Assembly (NCBI GenBank): GCA_963691775.1
Contig: OY829369.1
Span: forward strand, 3,410,001-3,474,000
Origin: JAZBPO01 sp963691775
Lineage (GTDB): Bacteria > Pseudomonadota > Gammaproteobacteria > Pseudomonadales > Azotimanducaceae
Length of the DNA: 64,000 bases
Direction: 5' to 3'
Positions within the stretch are counted from its first letter, which is position 1. Every line of letters starts with the position of its first letter. Positions 26,172-34,177 of this stretch are shown here, in pieces. The position numbers and the translations under genes were made by a program. Below the pieces are notes generated by a model. That model did not search any database, had not been told where the DNA came from, and saw only the letters and a list, made by a program, of their open reading frames with translations.

Positions 26172-27011
26172 ATGCCAGAAGGACCCGAGATTCGTCGCGA
26201 GGCGGTTCGTCTCGCGAAGGTGCTCGTCGATCAGCCCCTCGAACGTGTGTGGTGCCGTTTCCCCGGCGTGAACAAGCGCGCGCGCTCGCTCAAGTCGGCG
26301 GGCGTATCCTCGGTGCGCAGCTGGGGCAAGGCGCTGCTCACCGGCTTCAGCGACGGCCGCACGATCTACAGTCACAACCAGCTCTACGGCGTCTGGTACG
26401 TGGTGCCGCAGGGCACGGAACCGGAAACCGGGCGTGGTCTGCGCCTCGCGCTGGAAACGTCCACCCACCGGGCGTTGCTCTACAGCGCTTCCGAGATCGA
26501 CCTCCTCGGCGCCGGCGAGCTCATGTCGCATCCCTTCCTCGCGAAGCTCGGCCCGGACGTGTTCGATGATGGAACAACGCCGGCCCTGCTCCGCAAGCGC
26601 ATGCGCTCGCGCCCCTTCGCTCGACGTCCGGTCGGCCGCCTGCTCATGGATCAGCACTTCCTTGCCGGCCTGGGCAACTATCTGCGCACGGAAATCCTGT
26701 TCGCTGCCCGAATTCACCCCGACCGGCGGCCGATGGACCTCGCGGATTCGGAGCTCGGCGAGCTCGCGCGACAGATACGGCGCATGGCCTTTCGGGCATA
26801 CGAGACTAAAGGCGAGACGGCGACCCGCGCCTTCGTGCGTGCGCGCAAGCGCCAGGGCTTGCCCCGGCGGGCGTGCCGCCATTGGGTGTTCGAGCGCGAG
26901 GAGGAGCCTTGCCCGGTGTGCGGCACAACGATCCGGCGTGAGACCGTCGACGGCCGCCGCCTCTACCTGTGTCCGAACTGTCAGCGCGTTCCCCTCGCGG
27001 AGGCAGCATGA
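26172..27011 (+). CDS. nei: endonuclease VIII / formamidopyrimidine-type DNA glycosylase
   Basis: 279 residues. N-terminal PEGPEIRREA with the catalytic Pro2/Glu3 after Met removal, helix-two-turn-helix LMDQHFLAGLGNYLRTEILFAARIHP, and a C-terminal zinc finger CPVCGTTIRRETVDGRRLYLCPNCQ. SHNQLYGVWYVV and the QRVPL ending favour Nei over MutM. Excises oxidised pyrimidines with AP-lyase activity. The stop overlaps the ubiG start (ATGA at 27008-27011). Confidence 0.93.
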   Translation: MPEGPEIRREAVRLAKVLVDQPLERVWCRFPGVNKRARSLKSAGVSSVRSWGKALLTGFSDGRTIYSHNQLYGVWYVVPQGTEPETGRGLRLALETSTHRALLYSASEIDLLGAGELMSHPFLAKLGPDVFDDGTTPALLRKRMRSRPFARRPVGRLLMDQHFLAGLGNYLRTEILFAARIHPDRRPMDLADSELGELARQIRRMAFRAYETKGETATRAFVRARKRQGLPRRACRHWVFEREEEPCPVCGTTIRRETVDGRRLYLCPNCQRVPLAEAA

Positions 27012-27748
27012 GCGACGCGAACGAGGTCACGGCGTCGAGCGTTGATCCCGACGAGGTCGCCTATTACACGAGACTCGCGGCGCGCTGGTGGGACGACTCG
27101 GGCGCCATGTGGCCGATCCACACCCTCAATCGCCTGCGCACGGACTGGATCCTCGAGCGCATCACGCCCGTGGCCGGCAAGCGCGTGCTCGACATCGGCT
27201 GCGGGGGCGGTCTGCTGTCTGAAGCCATGGCGAAGGCTGGCGCGCTGGTTACGGGAGTGGATGTCACCGAGAAAAACATCGAGGTCGCCAGCCTGCACGC
27301 TGCGCAGGAGGGGCTCGAGATCGACTATCGGCACACCACTGCGGAAGCATTGGCGGAAGTGGGAGAGCGCTTCGACGTCGTGCTGAACATGGAGGTGGTC
27401 GAGCATGTCGCGGATCTCGACGGATTCATGGACGCCTGCAACGCGCTCGTGGGCGACGGCGGCTGCATGTTCGTCGCAACGCTGAACCGGACCCTTGCGG
27501 GCCTCGTGATCGGCATCATCGGCGCGGAGTACGTGACCGGCCTGCTGCCGATCGGCACGCATCAGTGGGAGCGCTTCGTGAAGCCGCGGGAACTGGAACG
27601 CCAGCTGGCGCGCGGCGGTCTCGTCATGGGCGAGCGCACGGGCGTTCGCGTCAATCCGATCTCACGGAAGATGGCGCTGACCGGCTGGCTCGGGGTGAAC
27701 TACATGGTTCACGCCGAGCGGTCGTCTTCCGTCGGCGCTTCGTCGTAG
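27008..27748 (+). CDS. ubiG: ubiquinone biosynthesis O-methyltransferase
   Basis: 246 residues. Starts with DEVAYYTRLAARWWDDSGAMWPIHTLNRLR, a UbiG hallmark, followed by SAM motif I VLDIGCGGGLLSEAMAKAGA, VTGVDVTEKNIEVA, FDVVLNMEVVEHVAD, and the C-terminal GTHQWERFVKPREL. Carries out both O-methylations of the ubiquinone ring. Start ATG 27008 has GGAGG just upstream and overlaps the nei stop. The 3' end overlaps the convergent lipoprotein gene by 40 bp. Confidence 0.95.
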   Translation: MSDANEVTASSVDPDEVAYYTRLAARWWDDSGAMWPIHTLNRLRTDWILERITPVAGKRVLDIGCGGGLLSEAMAKAGALVTGVDVTEKNIEVASLHAAQEGLEIDYRHTTAEALAEVGERFDVVLNMEVVEHVADLDGFMDACNALVGDGGCMFVATLNRTLAGLVIGIIGAEYVTGLLPIGTHQWERFVKPRELERQLARGGLVMGERTGVRVNPISRKMALTGWLGVNYMVHAERSSSVGASS

Positions 27749-28176
27749 CCCTCCAGTTTTTCGAGCGACCAGATTGCCTTGATCGGGCAGCGATCAAGGC
27801 GTGAGCCGACGCCCTGAACGACGATCGAATCGCCCGGCGTCAGCGAGCCCGTGCCGGCGGGGAGGCCGATGCCGAACGCGTTGTCGAGGCTCGGGCAGGG
27901 ATAGGACAGCTCGAGCAGATAACGCTCGCTCACCCCTACGTCGATGATGAGGGTGCGTGAATCGATGTCGCTCCAGCCGCCAATGCGGAGTTTGGGAATG
28001 CGCCGGACAGATTCCGTGCGCACGTAGCCCCGGCGCGTGAGCGACTGATAGATCTTCTCCTGCCGCTCCCGCTCCACGTCCTCGGGCGAGCGGCCCTCGG
28101 CAGCGCAGCCGCCGAGGACGCTCGCGATCAGTGCCGCGATGATGAGCGCGCCGCTCAAGCGCAACGGCGCGCTCAC
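27709..28176 (-). CDS. DUF6491-like lipoprotein
   Basis: 155 residues from GTG 28176, which overlaps the stop of the upstream DUF1330 gene (GTGA). Residues 1-24 are a lipoprotein signal ending in LGGC (APLRLSGALIIAALIASVLGGC). The mature part (IPKLRIGGWSDIDSRTLIIDVGVSERYLLELSYPCPSLDNAFGI) matches the general DUF6491 pattern with two conserved Cys. Function unknown; probably outer-membrane anchored. Confidence 0.7.
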   Translation of the reverse strand: MSAPLRLSGALIIAALIASVLGGCAAEGRSPEDVERERQEKIYQSLTRRGYVRTESVRRIPKLRIGGWSDIDSRTLIIDVGVSERYLLELSYPCPSLDNAFGIGLPAGTGSLTPGDSIVVQGVGSRLDRCPIKAIWSLEKLEGYDEAPTEDDRSA

Positions 28177-28466
28177 GGTGCGAATCCGTTCAGCATGGCG
28201 ACGTTGCCGACCGACGCCGCGAAGCGATGCTCCGCAAGGCGCTGGTAGTCCTCGCTCCGATACCAGGCTTCGAGCGCAGCCTTTTGCGGAAAGCGGATGA
28301 GCACCGTACGCGTCACGGGCCATTCGCCCTCGAGGACCTCTGGCGACTCCTCCACGGCGAGCATCTCGCCGTCGTGACGCTCGAAGATTTCCATGAAGCC
28401 CGCTTCGTACTGTCCGTAGCGCTCACGGTCGTGGATGTCGATGCGTGCGACGACGTAGACGCTCAT
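28173..28466 (-). CDS. DUF1330 family protein
   Basis: 97 residues from ATG 28466. SVYVVARIDIHDRERYGQYEAGFMEIFERHDGEMLAVEE and VLIRFPQKAALEAWYRSEDYQRLAEHR are the DUF1330 signature, a dimeric alpha/beta barrel fold. Role unknown. Sits 10 nt after the DUF885 stop and is coupled to the lipoprotein gene, so the three likely form one minus-strand operon. Confidence 0.85.
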   Translation of the reverse strand: MSVYVVARIDIHDRERYGQYEAGFMEIFERHDGEMLAVEESPEVLEGEWPVTRTVLIRFPQKAALEAWYRSEDYQRLAEHRFAASVGNVAMLNGFAP

Positions 28467-28476
28467 GTGCCGATCC

Positions 28477-30345
28477 TCAGCTCGTTTGTTGGGTGGCGAT
28501 CCAGTTGTCGACCCGGCGCTCCAGGATGGTGAGCGGCATGGCGCCACCGCCCAGAATGACGTCGTGGAACGCGCGGATGTCGAACCCGTCACCGAGCGCG
28601 TTCTCCGCCCGGGCACGCAATTCCTGGATCTTCAGCATGCCGATCTTGTAGCCCGTGGCCTGTCCCGGCATGACAATGTAGCGCCGCACTTCGGAGCGCG
28701 CCTGCGCTTCGGTGATCGCCGCGTTCGAAAGGAAATACTGGAAGGCTTCTTCCTCCGTCCAGTCCTTCGCGTGCAGGCCGGTATCCACCACGAGTCGCAC
28801 GGCGCGCCAGATCTCCGAACCGAGGCGGCCGAAGCGCGAGTAGGGATCCTCGTAGGTGCCGGGTATCTCGACCGCAAGCCACTCCGAGTAAAGGCCCCAG
28901 CCTTCGGCATAGGCGTTGAAGTTCGTCTGGGTGCGGAACACCGGCAGGCCCTCCAGCTCCTGCGCGATGGCGATCTGCATGTGATGCCCCGGCAAGCCTT
29001 CGTGATAGGCGATGACCTCGAGCTCTCGCTTCGGCATGGCGGTCATGTCCGAGAGGTGCGCGTAGTAGGTCCCCGGGCGTGCACCGTCCGGCGTGCTCGG
29101 ATAATAGTGCTGGGCGGCGCCATCCTGCTCGCGGAAGGCTTCCACGCGCTTCACCACCAGGTCTGCCTTCGGCAGGATGCCGAAGTAGTTAGGGAGTTCC
29201 GCCTTGATGCGGTCGATCGCGGCTGTCGCGTCGTCGATGTAGCCCTGGCGCCCGTCGTCGGTGTTCGGAAAGTAGAAGCGCTCATCGTCCTTCGACTCCC
29301 GGAGCATGTCGAAGAAGGCCTGCAGGTCGCCCTCGAAGCCGACCTCCTCGCGGATGGCTTCCATCTCGCCACGCAGCCGCGCGACTTCCTCGAGGCCGAT
29401 CTCGTGAATTTCGTCGGCCGTCAGTTCCGTGGTCGTGTGGTAGCTGAGCAGATACTCGTAGTAGGGCGCACCACGAGGATTGCCGGACAGGCCCGTGGAG
29501 ACCTCGGGCACGAGCGCTTTTTCGTTCTCGGCCCACTCGATCAGGCGCCCATAGGCGGGCTGCAGGTCTTCCACGAGCGCGAGACGAGCCGCCTGACGCA
29601 GAGCATCGGCCTCGTCGTCGCTGAGCTTCTCCGCCTCCAGGAGCGCGTCTGTCTCGCGGCCGAAATCGGCCCACAGATCGGAGTCCTCCCCGTCCGTGAA
29701 CGGCGCGCCCGTGATCACCTTGGTGGCCTGGTCGATGACGCCGTCCAGAGCAAAGCCCGGCGTGCGAATGCCTTCAGCCGACGAGGCTTCTGCGCGCTCG
29801 AGAATCTGATCGATGGCGCGGCCCGATTCGGACATGCGCGCAACCAGCGCTTCGAGATCTGCCTTTTCCTGCACGCCGTGGAAGTTGATCAGCACAGTGG
29901 GCAGCAGGGACTGCATGCCGTTCATCTGATCGACCTGGAAGCCCATGAGCCTGAACGCTGCGCCGCGCTTTGCGCGTTCATGCAGGTAGACCCAGATGTC
30001 CCAGGAGTCCTTCAGCTCCTGGGGCAGCACGTCGTAGTCGAACTCGGCCGTGAGCTCGGCAACTGTCGCGGCCTGCCACTCCAGCTGGGCCTGTTCGGCG
30101 GCGACGGACATGTCGTCCAGCTCCGCCTGTCTATCCTTGCGGCCGAGGAAGGTCAGGCTCACGGGGCTGAATTGGAGTTCTTCCTCGAACTTCTCGTCAA
30201 ACCAGGCCGTGAGGCGCTCGGCTTCAGCGACGGGATCGATCGCTGGGGCCGCCTCGGCCTCGGCGGCCGGTTCAGCCGGCGGCGCCGACTCCGAGCAGGC
30301 GCCGAGAGCGAAGAGGAAGACAAGGGGATAGAGCAGGCGGTGCAT
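28477..30345 (-). CDS. DUF885 lipoprotein, probable zinc peptidase-like
   Basis: 622 residues. Lipoprotein signal MHRLLYPLVFLFALGAC with Cys17, followed by an acidic Ala/Glu/Pro linker. The C-terminal half contains YHEGLPGHHMQ (a variant HExxxHH zinc motif) and AEGWGLYSEWL, the two conserved blocks of DUF885, which are related to gluzincin peptidases. Probably a periplasm-facing or outer-membrane carboxypeptidase-like enzyme. Start ATG 30345 has GGAGA close upstream. The gene ends 10 nt before the DUF1330 gene. Confidence 0.85.
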   Translation of the reverse strand: MHRLLYPLVFLFALGACSESAPPAEPAAEAEAAPAIDPVAEAERLTAWFDEKFEEELQFSPVSLTFLGRKDRQAELDDMSVAAEQAQLEWQAATVAELTAEFDYDVLPQELKDSWDIWVYLHERAKRGAAFRLMGFQVDQMNGMQSLLPTVLINFHGVQEKADLEALVARMSESGRAIDQILERAEASSAEGIRTPGFALDGVIDQATKVITGAPFTDGEDSDLWADFGRETDALLEAEKLSDDEADALRQAARLALVEDLQPAYGRLIEWAENEKALVPEVSTGLSGNPRGAPYYEYLLSYHTTTELTADEIHEIGLEEVARLRGEMEAIREEVGFEGDLQAFFDMLRESKDDERFYFPNTDDGRQGYIDDATAAIDRIKAELPNYFGILPKADLVVKRVEAFREQDGAAQHYYPSTPDGARPGTYYAHLSDMTAMPKRELEVIAYHEGLPGHHMQIAIAQELEGLPVFRTQTNFNAYAEGWGLYSEWLAVEIPGTYEDPYSRFGRLGSEIWRAVRLVVDTGLHAKDWTEEEAFQYFLSNAAITEAQARSEVRRYIVMPGQATGYKIGMLKIQELRARAENALGDGFDIRAFHDVILGGGAMPLTILERRVDNWIATQQTS

Positions 30346-30358
30346 GGAGAGTCTCCTG

Positions 30359-31594
30359 TCAGAATAAATCGCCGCCGCAGGCGCTGGCGGTCGTGCCTTC
30401 GGTCCTGAAGGCCTTGATCACGTTGCGTCCGGTGGTCCACTTGTGAACCTCGTCCGGGCCGTCCACGAGGCGCTGGCTGCGGATGTGCGTGTACCAGGCG
30501 GCCAGTGGGGTGTCGCGAGAATAGCCAAGGGCGCCGTGCAGTTGGATCGCCGTGTCGACGACCTTGTGCACCATATTCGCGAGAAACACCTTGGCGATGC
30601 CGTTCTCGTTGCGGATGTCCATCTTGTGCTCCGCCTTGTAGGCGATGTGGAGCAGCATCAGGCGCGCCATGTAGAGCTCGGAGGCACATTCCGCGACCAT
30701 GAACTGCACGGCCTGACGCTCGTCGAGCGGTTTGCCAAAGGTCGTGCGGGAGGTCACGTGGCCAACGGCCATGTCGAGGGCGCGCTGGGCCATCGCGATG
30801 TTGTGCATGCCGTGGCGCAGGCGGCCATAGGCGAGGCGGTGCTGGCCCATGGAAAAGCCGTTGCCCTCGCCGCCAAGGAGATTCTCCGCCGGAATCTCGA
30901 GGTCCTTGATCTCGATCTCCGAATGACCGCCACCCAGGATGTGCGTGAGCGGGCCTTCCGCGGCCATGGTGGGGATGTCGCGCTTGATGTTGTAGCCCGG
31001 GTTCGGCAGCTCGACCAGGAAGGTTGAGAACTGCTTGTGGCGCGGCGCGTCCGGGTTCGTCTTCGCCATCACCAGGGCTACGTCCGCAACCGAAGCAGCC
31101 GAAGAGAACCACTTCTCGCCGTTCAGGATGTAGGTGTCGTTGCCCTGCTTCTCGGCGCGGGTCTGCATGCCCGTGGCATCTGCGCCGGCAGCCTTTTCCG
31201 TCATGGAGTAGCAGATGCGTTTCTCGCCGTTCAGCAGCGGCTTCAGAAACTTCTCTTTTTGAAAGTCCGTGCCATGTTCCAGCAGCGTCATCATCGTCGC
31301 GTCGTCGGGGCCCTGCGTGTTCATGGAAAGCGCGCCGAGATAGCTCTCGCCGAGTTCCATCTGCACAAGCGCGTTCGCGAGCGGGCCGAGGCCCATGCCG
31401 CCGTGTTCTTCCGGTATGAAGGGGCACCAGAGGCCCTGATCGCGCGCCTTCGTGCGCAGTTCGCCGAGGACGGTCTTGTATTCCTCGCCGTCGATCAGGC
31501 GTTGCTCGGCCGGGATGCATTCATCGTGCACCCATTTGCGCACGCGCTCGCGAATGAGCTGTGCATCGTCCGGAATCTCGAAATCGATCGCCAT
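30359..31594 (-). CDS. acyl-CoA dehydrogenase (ACAD10/11-like)
   Basis: 411 residues. ACAD regions: VRKWVHDECIPAEQRL, GLWCPFIPEEHGGMGLGPLANALVQMELGES, ICYSMTEKAAGADATGMQTRAE (FAD/substrate segment) and YILNGEKWFSSAASVADVALVMAKT, with C-terminal LHGALGYSRDTPLAAWYTHIRSQRLVDGPDEVHKWTTGRNVIKA. The DGPDEVH block is typical of the ACAD10/11-like group. FAD enzyme of beta-oxidation; exact acyl length unknown. GGGAGG lies upstream of ATG 31594. Only 13 nt separate it from the DUF885 gene. Confidence 0.93.
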   Translation of the reverse strand: MAIDFEIPDDAQLIRERVRKWVHDECIPAEQRLIDGEEYKTVLGELRTKARDQGLWCPFIPEEHGGMGLGPLANALVQMELGESYLGALSMNTQGPDDATMMTLLEHGTDFQKEKFLKPLLNGEKRICYSMTEKAAGADATGMQTRAEKQGNDTYILNGEKWFSSAASVADVALVMAKTNPDAPRHKQFSTFLVELPNPGYNIKRDIPTMAAEGPLTHILGGGHSEIEIKDLEIPAENLLGGEGNGFSMGQHRLAYGRLRHGMHNIAMAQRALDMAVGHVTSRTTFGKPLDERQAVQFMVAECASELYMARLMLLHIAYKAEHKMDIRNENGIAKVFLANMVHKVVDTAIQLHGALGYSRDTPLAAWYTHIRSQRLVDGPDEVHKWTTGRNVIKAFRTEGTTASACGGDLF

Positions 31595-31848
31595 GTCTTC
31601 CCTCCCAGTGCTGGCGTCGGCCGGGCGGCCGTGGATGAAGACTAGCAGGGGCCGGGGGCAGGCTCAGCGCCGGGCGCAGGAGCGCCTACGTGAATCTGCG
31701 CGCCGGCCGATCTGCGTTCGCTTGCCCTGTGTGAGCGAGCGCTGAAGGCGATTGCCCGGGGCCGCTCGCCCCTTCGAGCCGGGGCGGCTTGCGCGCGTGC
31801 CTTGGGTGGCGCCGCGGTGCGCGCTACGCTTCGCGGACGCGATTGCCG

Positions 31849-32421
31849 ATGAAAAACGCCGTGGCGCTCAAATCGACCGTATTCAGAGCTGAACTGACGA
31901 TCTCGGACCTTGATCGAGAGGTTTACGAGACCTTCTCGCTGACGCTCGCCCGGCATCCCTCGGAAACCGATGAGCGGATGATGATCCGGCTCCTCGCCTT
32001 TGCCCTCGAGGCGGATGAGCGATTGAGCTTCGGTGGGGGACTGTCCACGGACGACGAACCGGATCTCTGGCGCAAGGGCTTCGACGGCACGATCGAGCGC
32101 TGGATCGAGGTCGGCCTTCCTGACCCGAAGCGCCTGAAGCAGGCGATGGGTCGGTCGGATGCGGTGCGGGTGGTGACCTACGGCGAGACGAAGCGCGTGC
32201 CGTGGTGGCAGAAGCACGCGGCTGAGCTGCGCGCGCTCGGCAATGACCTCGAGCTTCTGTACGTCAACGATGCAACGTGCGCTGCGCTCGAGGGTCTCAC
32301 GCAGCGCAGCATGCGCCTGTCCGTCACGATCCAGGATGGTGCTGCGTTCATCAACGATGAAGAGGGCGCCATGGTCGAGGTGCGGCCTGAGCGCCTCGAC
32401 CCCTACCGGACCGTGCTTTGA
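31849..32421 (+). CDS. yaeQ: YaeQ family protein
   Basis: 190 residues from ATG 31849. KSTVFRAELTISDLDREVYETFSLTLARHPSETDERMMIRLLAFAL, then LWRKGFDGTIERWIEVGLPD are YaeQ hallmarks; it belongs to the PD-(D/E)xK superfamily by fold. Cellular role is unclear. The stop overlaps a TTG that may start the next gene (TTGA at 32418-32421). Confidence 0.92.
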   Translation: MKNAVALKSTVFRAELTISDLDREVYETFSLTLARHPSETDERMMIRLLAFALEADERLSFGGGLSTDDEPDLWRKGFDGTIERWIEVGLPDPKRLKQAMGRSDAVRVVTYGETKRVPWWQKHAAELRALGNDLELLYVNDATCAALEGLTQRSMRLSVTIQDGAAFINDEEGAMVEVRPERLDPYRTVL

Positions 32422-33278
32422 CCGTTGCATCGTCGCGGATCTGGGCGCGGGGCGCCGTCGACAGAGGGCTGCTCGTTGTCGTTCTGATCCTCGGCATCAT
32501 GGCGGTGACGGCCGCGAAGCTGATCCTCGCCGGGCTCGAGGAGATCGGGCGGGCAGGAGAGCGACCGTCCATTGGCGCGCCTGCGCCGGAAGCGCGATCG
32601 GAACCCGGCGGTGAATCGGCGCTCGAGCTCGCACGGACCGGCCGCTGGCGCGAATTGCAGCAAGGGATCGCGGCGGGACTGCCGCCCGATCCACCCGGCA
32701 CGGAGCCGCGTGCGCGTACCGCGCTCATGTACGCGGCCGTGGCCGGCCGCTTCGGCGTTGCGCAGGCGCTTCTGGAGGCCGGCGCACGACCTGATCGACG
32801 CGATGAAAGCGGCAACACCGCGCTCATCCTCGCGACGGATCATCACCACTTCGACATTGCCCGTTCGCTGCTGGATGCAGGTGCCGATGCATCGGCGATC
32901 TCCGCGCAGGGTGGCGGCACTCTGAATGGACCGGCGCGGCAGGGCGACAATGCCCTGATAGAGCGTCTGCTTGAGGGCGGGGCAGATCCCGATGCGGCCA
33001 TGCTCGAGGGCTGGCGGCCGCTGCACTACGCTGCGGGCGGAGGCCACAACGGCGCCATCCGGCGCCTGCTAGCGGCGGGGGCCGATATTCACGCCGCGGA
33101 CAATGCAGGCCTTGATGCGCTCATGTACGCGGCGGGGCAGGGGCATCTGCCGACCGTTTCCTGGCTGCTCGAGCGCGGTGCGGATCGCACGCGCCGAGCG
33201 CGTGATGGACGGACTGCGGAAGACATGGCGGCCGCGGGTGGCTTCGCCGATGTCGTGGTGACCCTGCGAACGCGTTAG
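32418..33278 (+). CDS. membrane-anchored ankyrin-repeat protein
   Basis: 286 residues from a TTG overlapping the YaeQ stop. One membrane helix (about 18-40, LLVVVLILGIMAVTAAKLIL), then a linker and about six ankyrin repeats from residue 70: ALMYAAVAGRFGVAQALLEAGARPD, ALILATDHHHFDIARSLLDAGAD, PLHYAAGGGHNGAIRRLLAAGADI, ALMYAAGQGHLPTVSWLLERGAD, each with the usual A-A-G-H and LL-GAD positions. Probably a protein-binding scaffold facing the periplasm. The rare start is favoured by the overlap; an internal start is possible. Confidence 0.8.
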   Translation: MTVASSRIWARGAVDRGLLVVVLILGIMAVTAAKLILAGLEEIGRAGERPSIGAPAPEARSEPGGESALELARTGRWRELQQGIAAGLPPDPPGTEPRARTALMYAAVAGRFGVAQALLEAGARPDRRDESGNTALILATDHHHFDIARSLLDAGADASAISAQGGGTLNGPARQGDNALIERLLEGGADPDAAMLEGWRPLHYAAGGGHNGAIRRLLAAGADIHAADNAGLDALMYAAGQGHLPTVSWLLERGADRTRRARDGRTAEDMAAAGGFADVVVTLRTR

Positions 33279-33377
33279 CACTTTGCGGCAGGGCGAGCGG
33301 TTGCTGCGGTGAGCACGCTGGGCGCGCTCGGCCGAGCCATGGAAACTGCGGCGGTTTCCGAACAGGAGTCCGAATCC

Positions 33378-33749
33378 ATGAACAAGCCCCTCAGCCTGCT
33401 CGCCCTCGCGTTCGCAGCGCTTTTCCTCTCTGGCTGTGTAATCAGCATCGACGGCGACTGGGAGGACGACGAGCACTGGGTCAAACGCCAGCGCGAGAAT
33501 CGCGAAGCGATCGCGGATCTTGAGCTCGGCCTGCGCCGCGCGACCGTTGAAGAACGCCTGGGCACGCCGGATTTCGTCGAAGCATTCGTGCGCGGAGCAG
33601 ACGAATTCGAGGTGCTGTACTACCGCACCCATCGCTCTCACGGCGACGGCGAGACGACGCGCGATGAAACGACCCCGCTCGTGTTTGTTGGCGGCGATCT
33701 CGTTGGCTGGGGCGACACCGCGGTGGAGTTCGCCGTAGCGGGCTCCTAG
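33378..33749 (+). CDS. DUF3192-like lipoprotein
   Basis: 123 residues from ATG 33378 (GGAG 9 nt upstream). Lipoprotein signal ends at SGC (residues 20-22). Mature part NREAIADLELGLRRATVEERLGTPDFVEAFVRGADEFEVLYYRTHR, then DETTPLVFVGGDLVGWGD is the DUF3192 pattern, a small BamE/SmpA-like fold known mainly from gammaproteobacteria. Function unknown. Confidence 0.8.
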   Translation: MNKPLSLLALAFAALFLSGCVISIDGDWEDDEHWVKRQRENREAIADLELGLRRATVEERLGTPDFVEAFVRGADEFEVLYYRTHRSHGDGETTRDETTPLVFVGGDLVGWGDTAVEFAVAGS

Positions 33750-33827
33750 GGCGGCGGCTGCCTAGGATGCGGTCGTCCGGAGAGAGGAAGACCGCATGAT
33801 CGACGCCCTCGAGGTTCGCCCCATCAC

Positions 33828-33866
33828 TCCGCGCCGATCCGGACGCCGATTCGGACGCCGATTCGG
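33828..33866. repeat. 12-bp repeat, CGGACGCCGATT type
   Basis: Two full copies of CGGACGCCGATT plus a partial one (CGGGGCGCC) in tandem. A multiple of three, encoding a GRRF pattern in one frame. Confidence 0.6.
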
Positions 33867-34017
33867 GGCGCCCTCGTGGGGCTCACTGCGACGCATGGCG
33901 GCGAGCAGTATCTACGAGCCTAGGTGTCTGCTTGCGCCCAGGGCGGACCTGCCCGAGCGCCGTGCATTCCATCGTGATCGCTGATCCCGAAACCGGTGGG
34001 CCCGTGCGCTATGTCAC

Positions 34018-34073
34018 CGAGGCGTTCGCCGAGGCGTTCACCGAGGCGTTTACCGAGGCGTTCACCGAGGCCA
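34018..34073. repeat. 12-bp tandem repeat GAGGCGTTCACC, about 4.5 units
   Basis: Units GAGGCGTTCGCC, GAGGCGTTCACC, GAGGCGTTTACC, GAGGCGTTCACC, then GAGGCC. In one plus frame it encodes EAF(A/T) repeated. Unit differences are at wobble or single positions. Confidence 0.85.
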
Positions 34074-34177
34074 TGCTTGGCTTCTCGAAGCGTGAGAGCG
34101 ACGCGATCCAGAAACTGCTCGATAAGCCACATTGAAGCGAACACCCGCGCCTGTCCTGTCTGCGACGGCGGGGCAGG

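Larger units (their letters stand above)
33750..34177 (+). other. region with two 12-bp repeat arrays and uncertain short frames
   Basis: No secure gene. A 62-codon frame starts at ATG 33796 behind GGAGAGAGGAAG, a good ribosome site, and ends at 33984. Another frame (33932-34135) encodes a repeat EAF(A/T) and ends GFSKRESDAIQKLLDKPH. The two are in different frames and may be parts of one gene broken by a frameshift. Two 12-bp arrays (separate entries) lie inside them. Confidence 0.35.

Noticed and set aside
28465..30408. 647-codon open frame opposite the DUF885 gene
   Set aside because: Same reason: antisense shadow of a well-supported gene, composition rich in Arg, His and Val without motifs.
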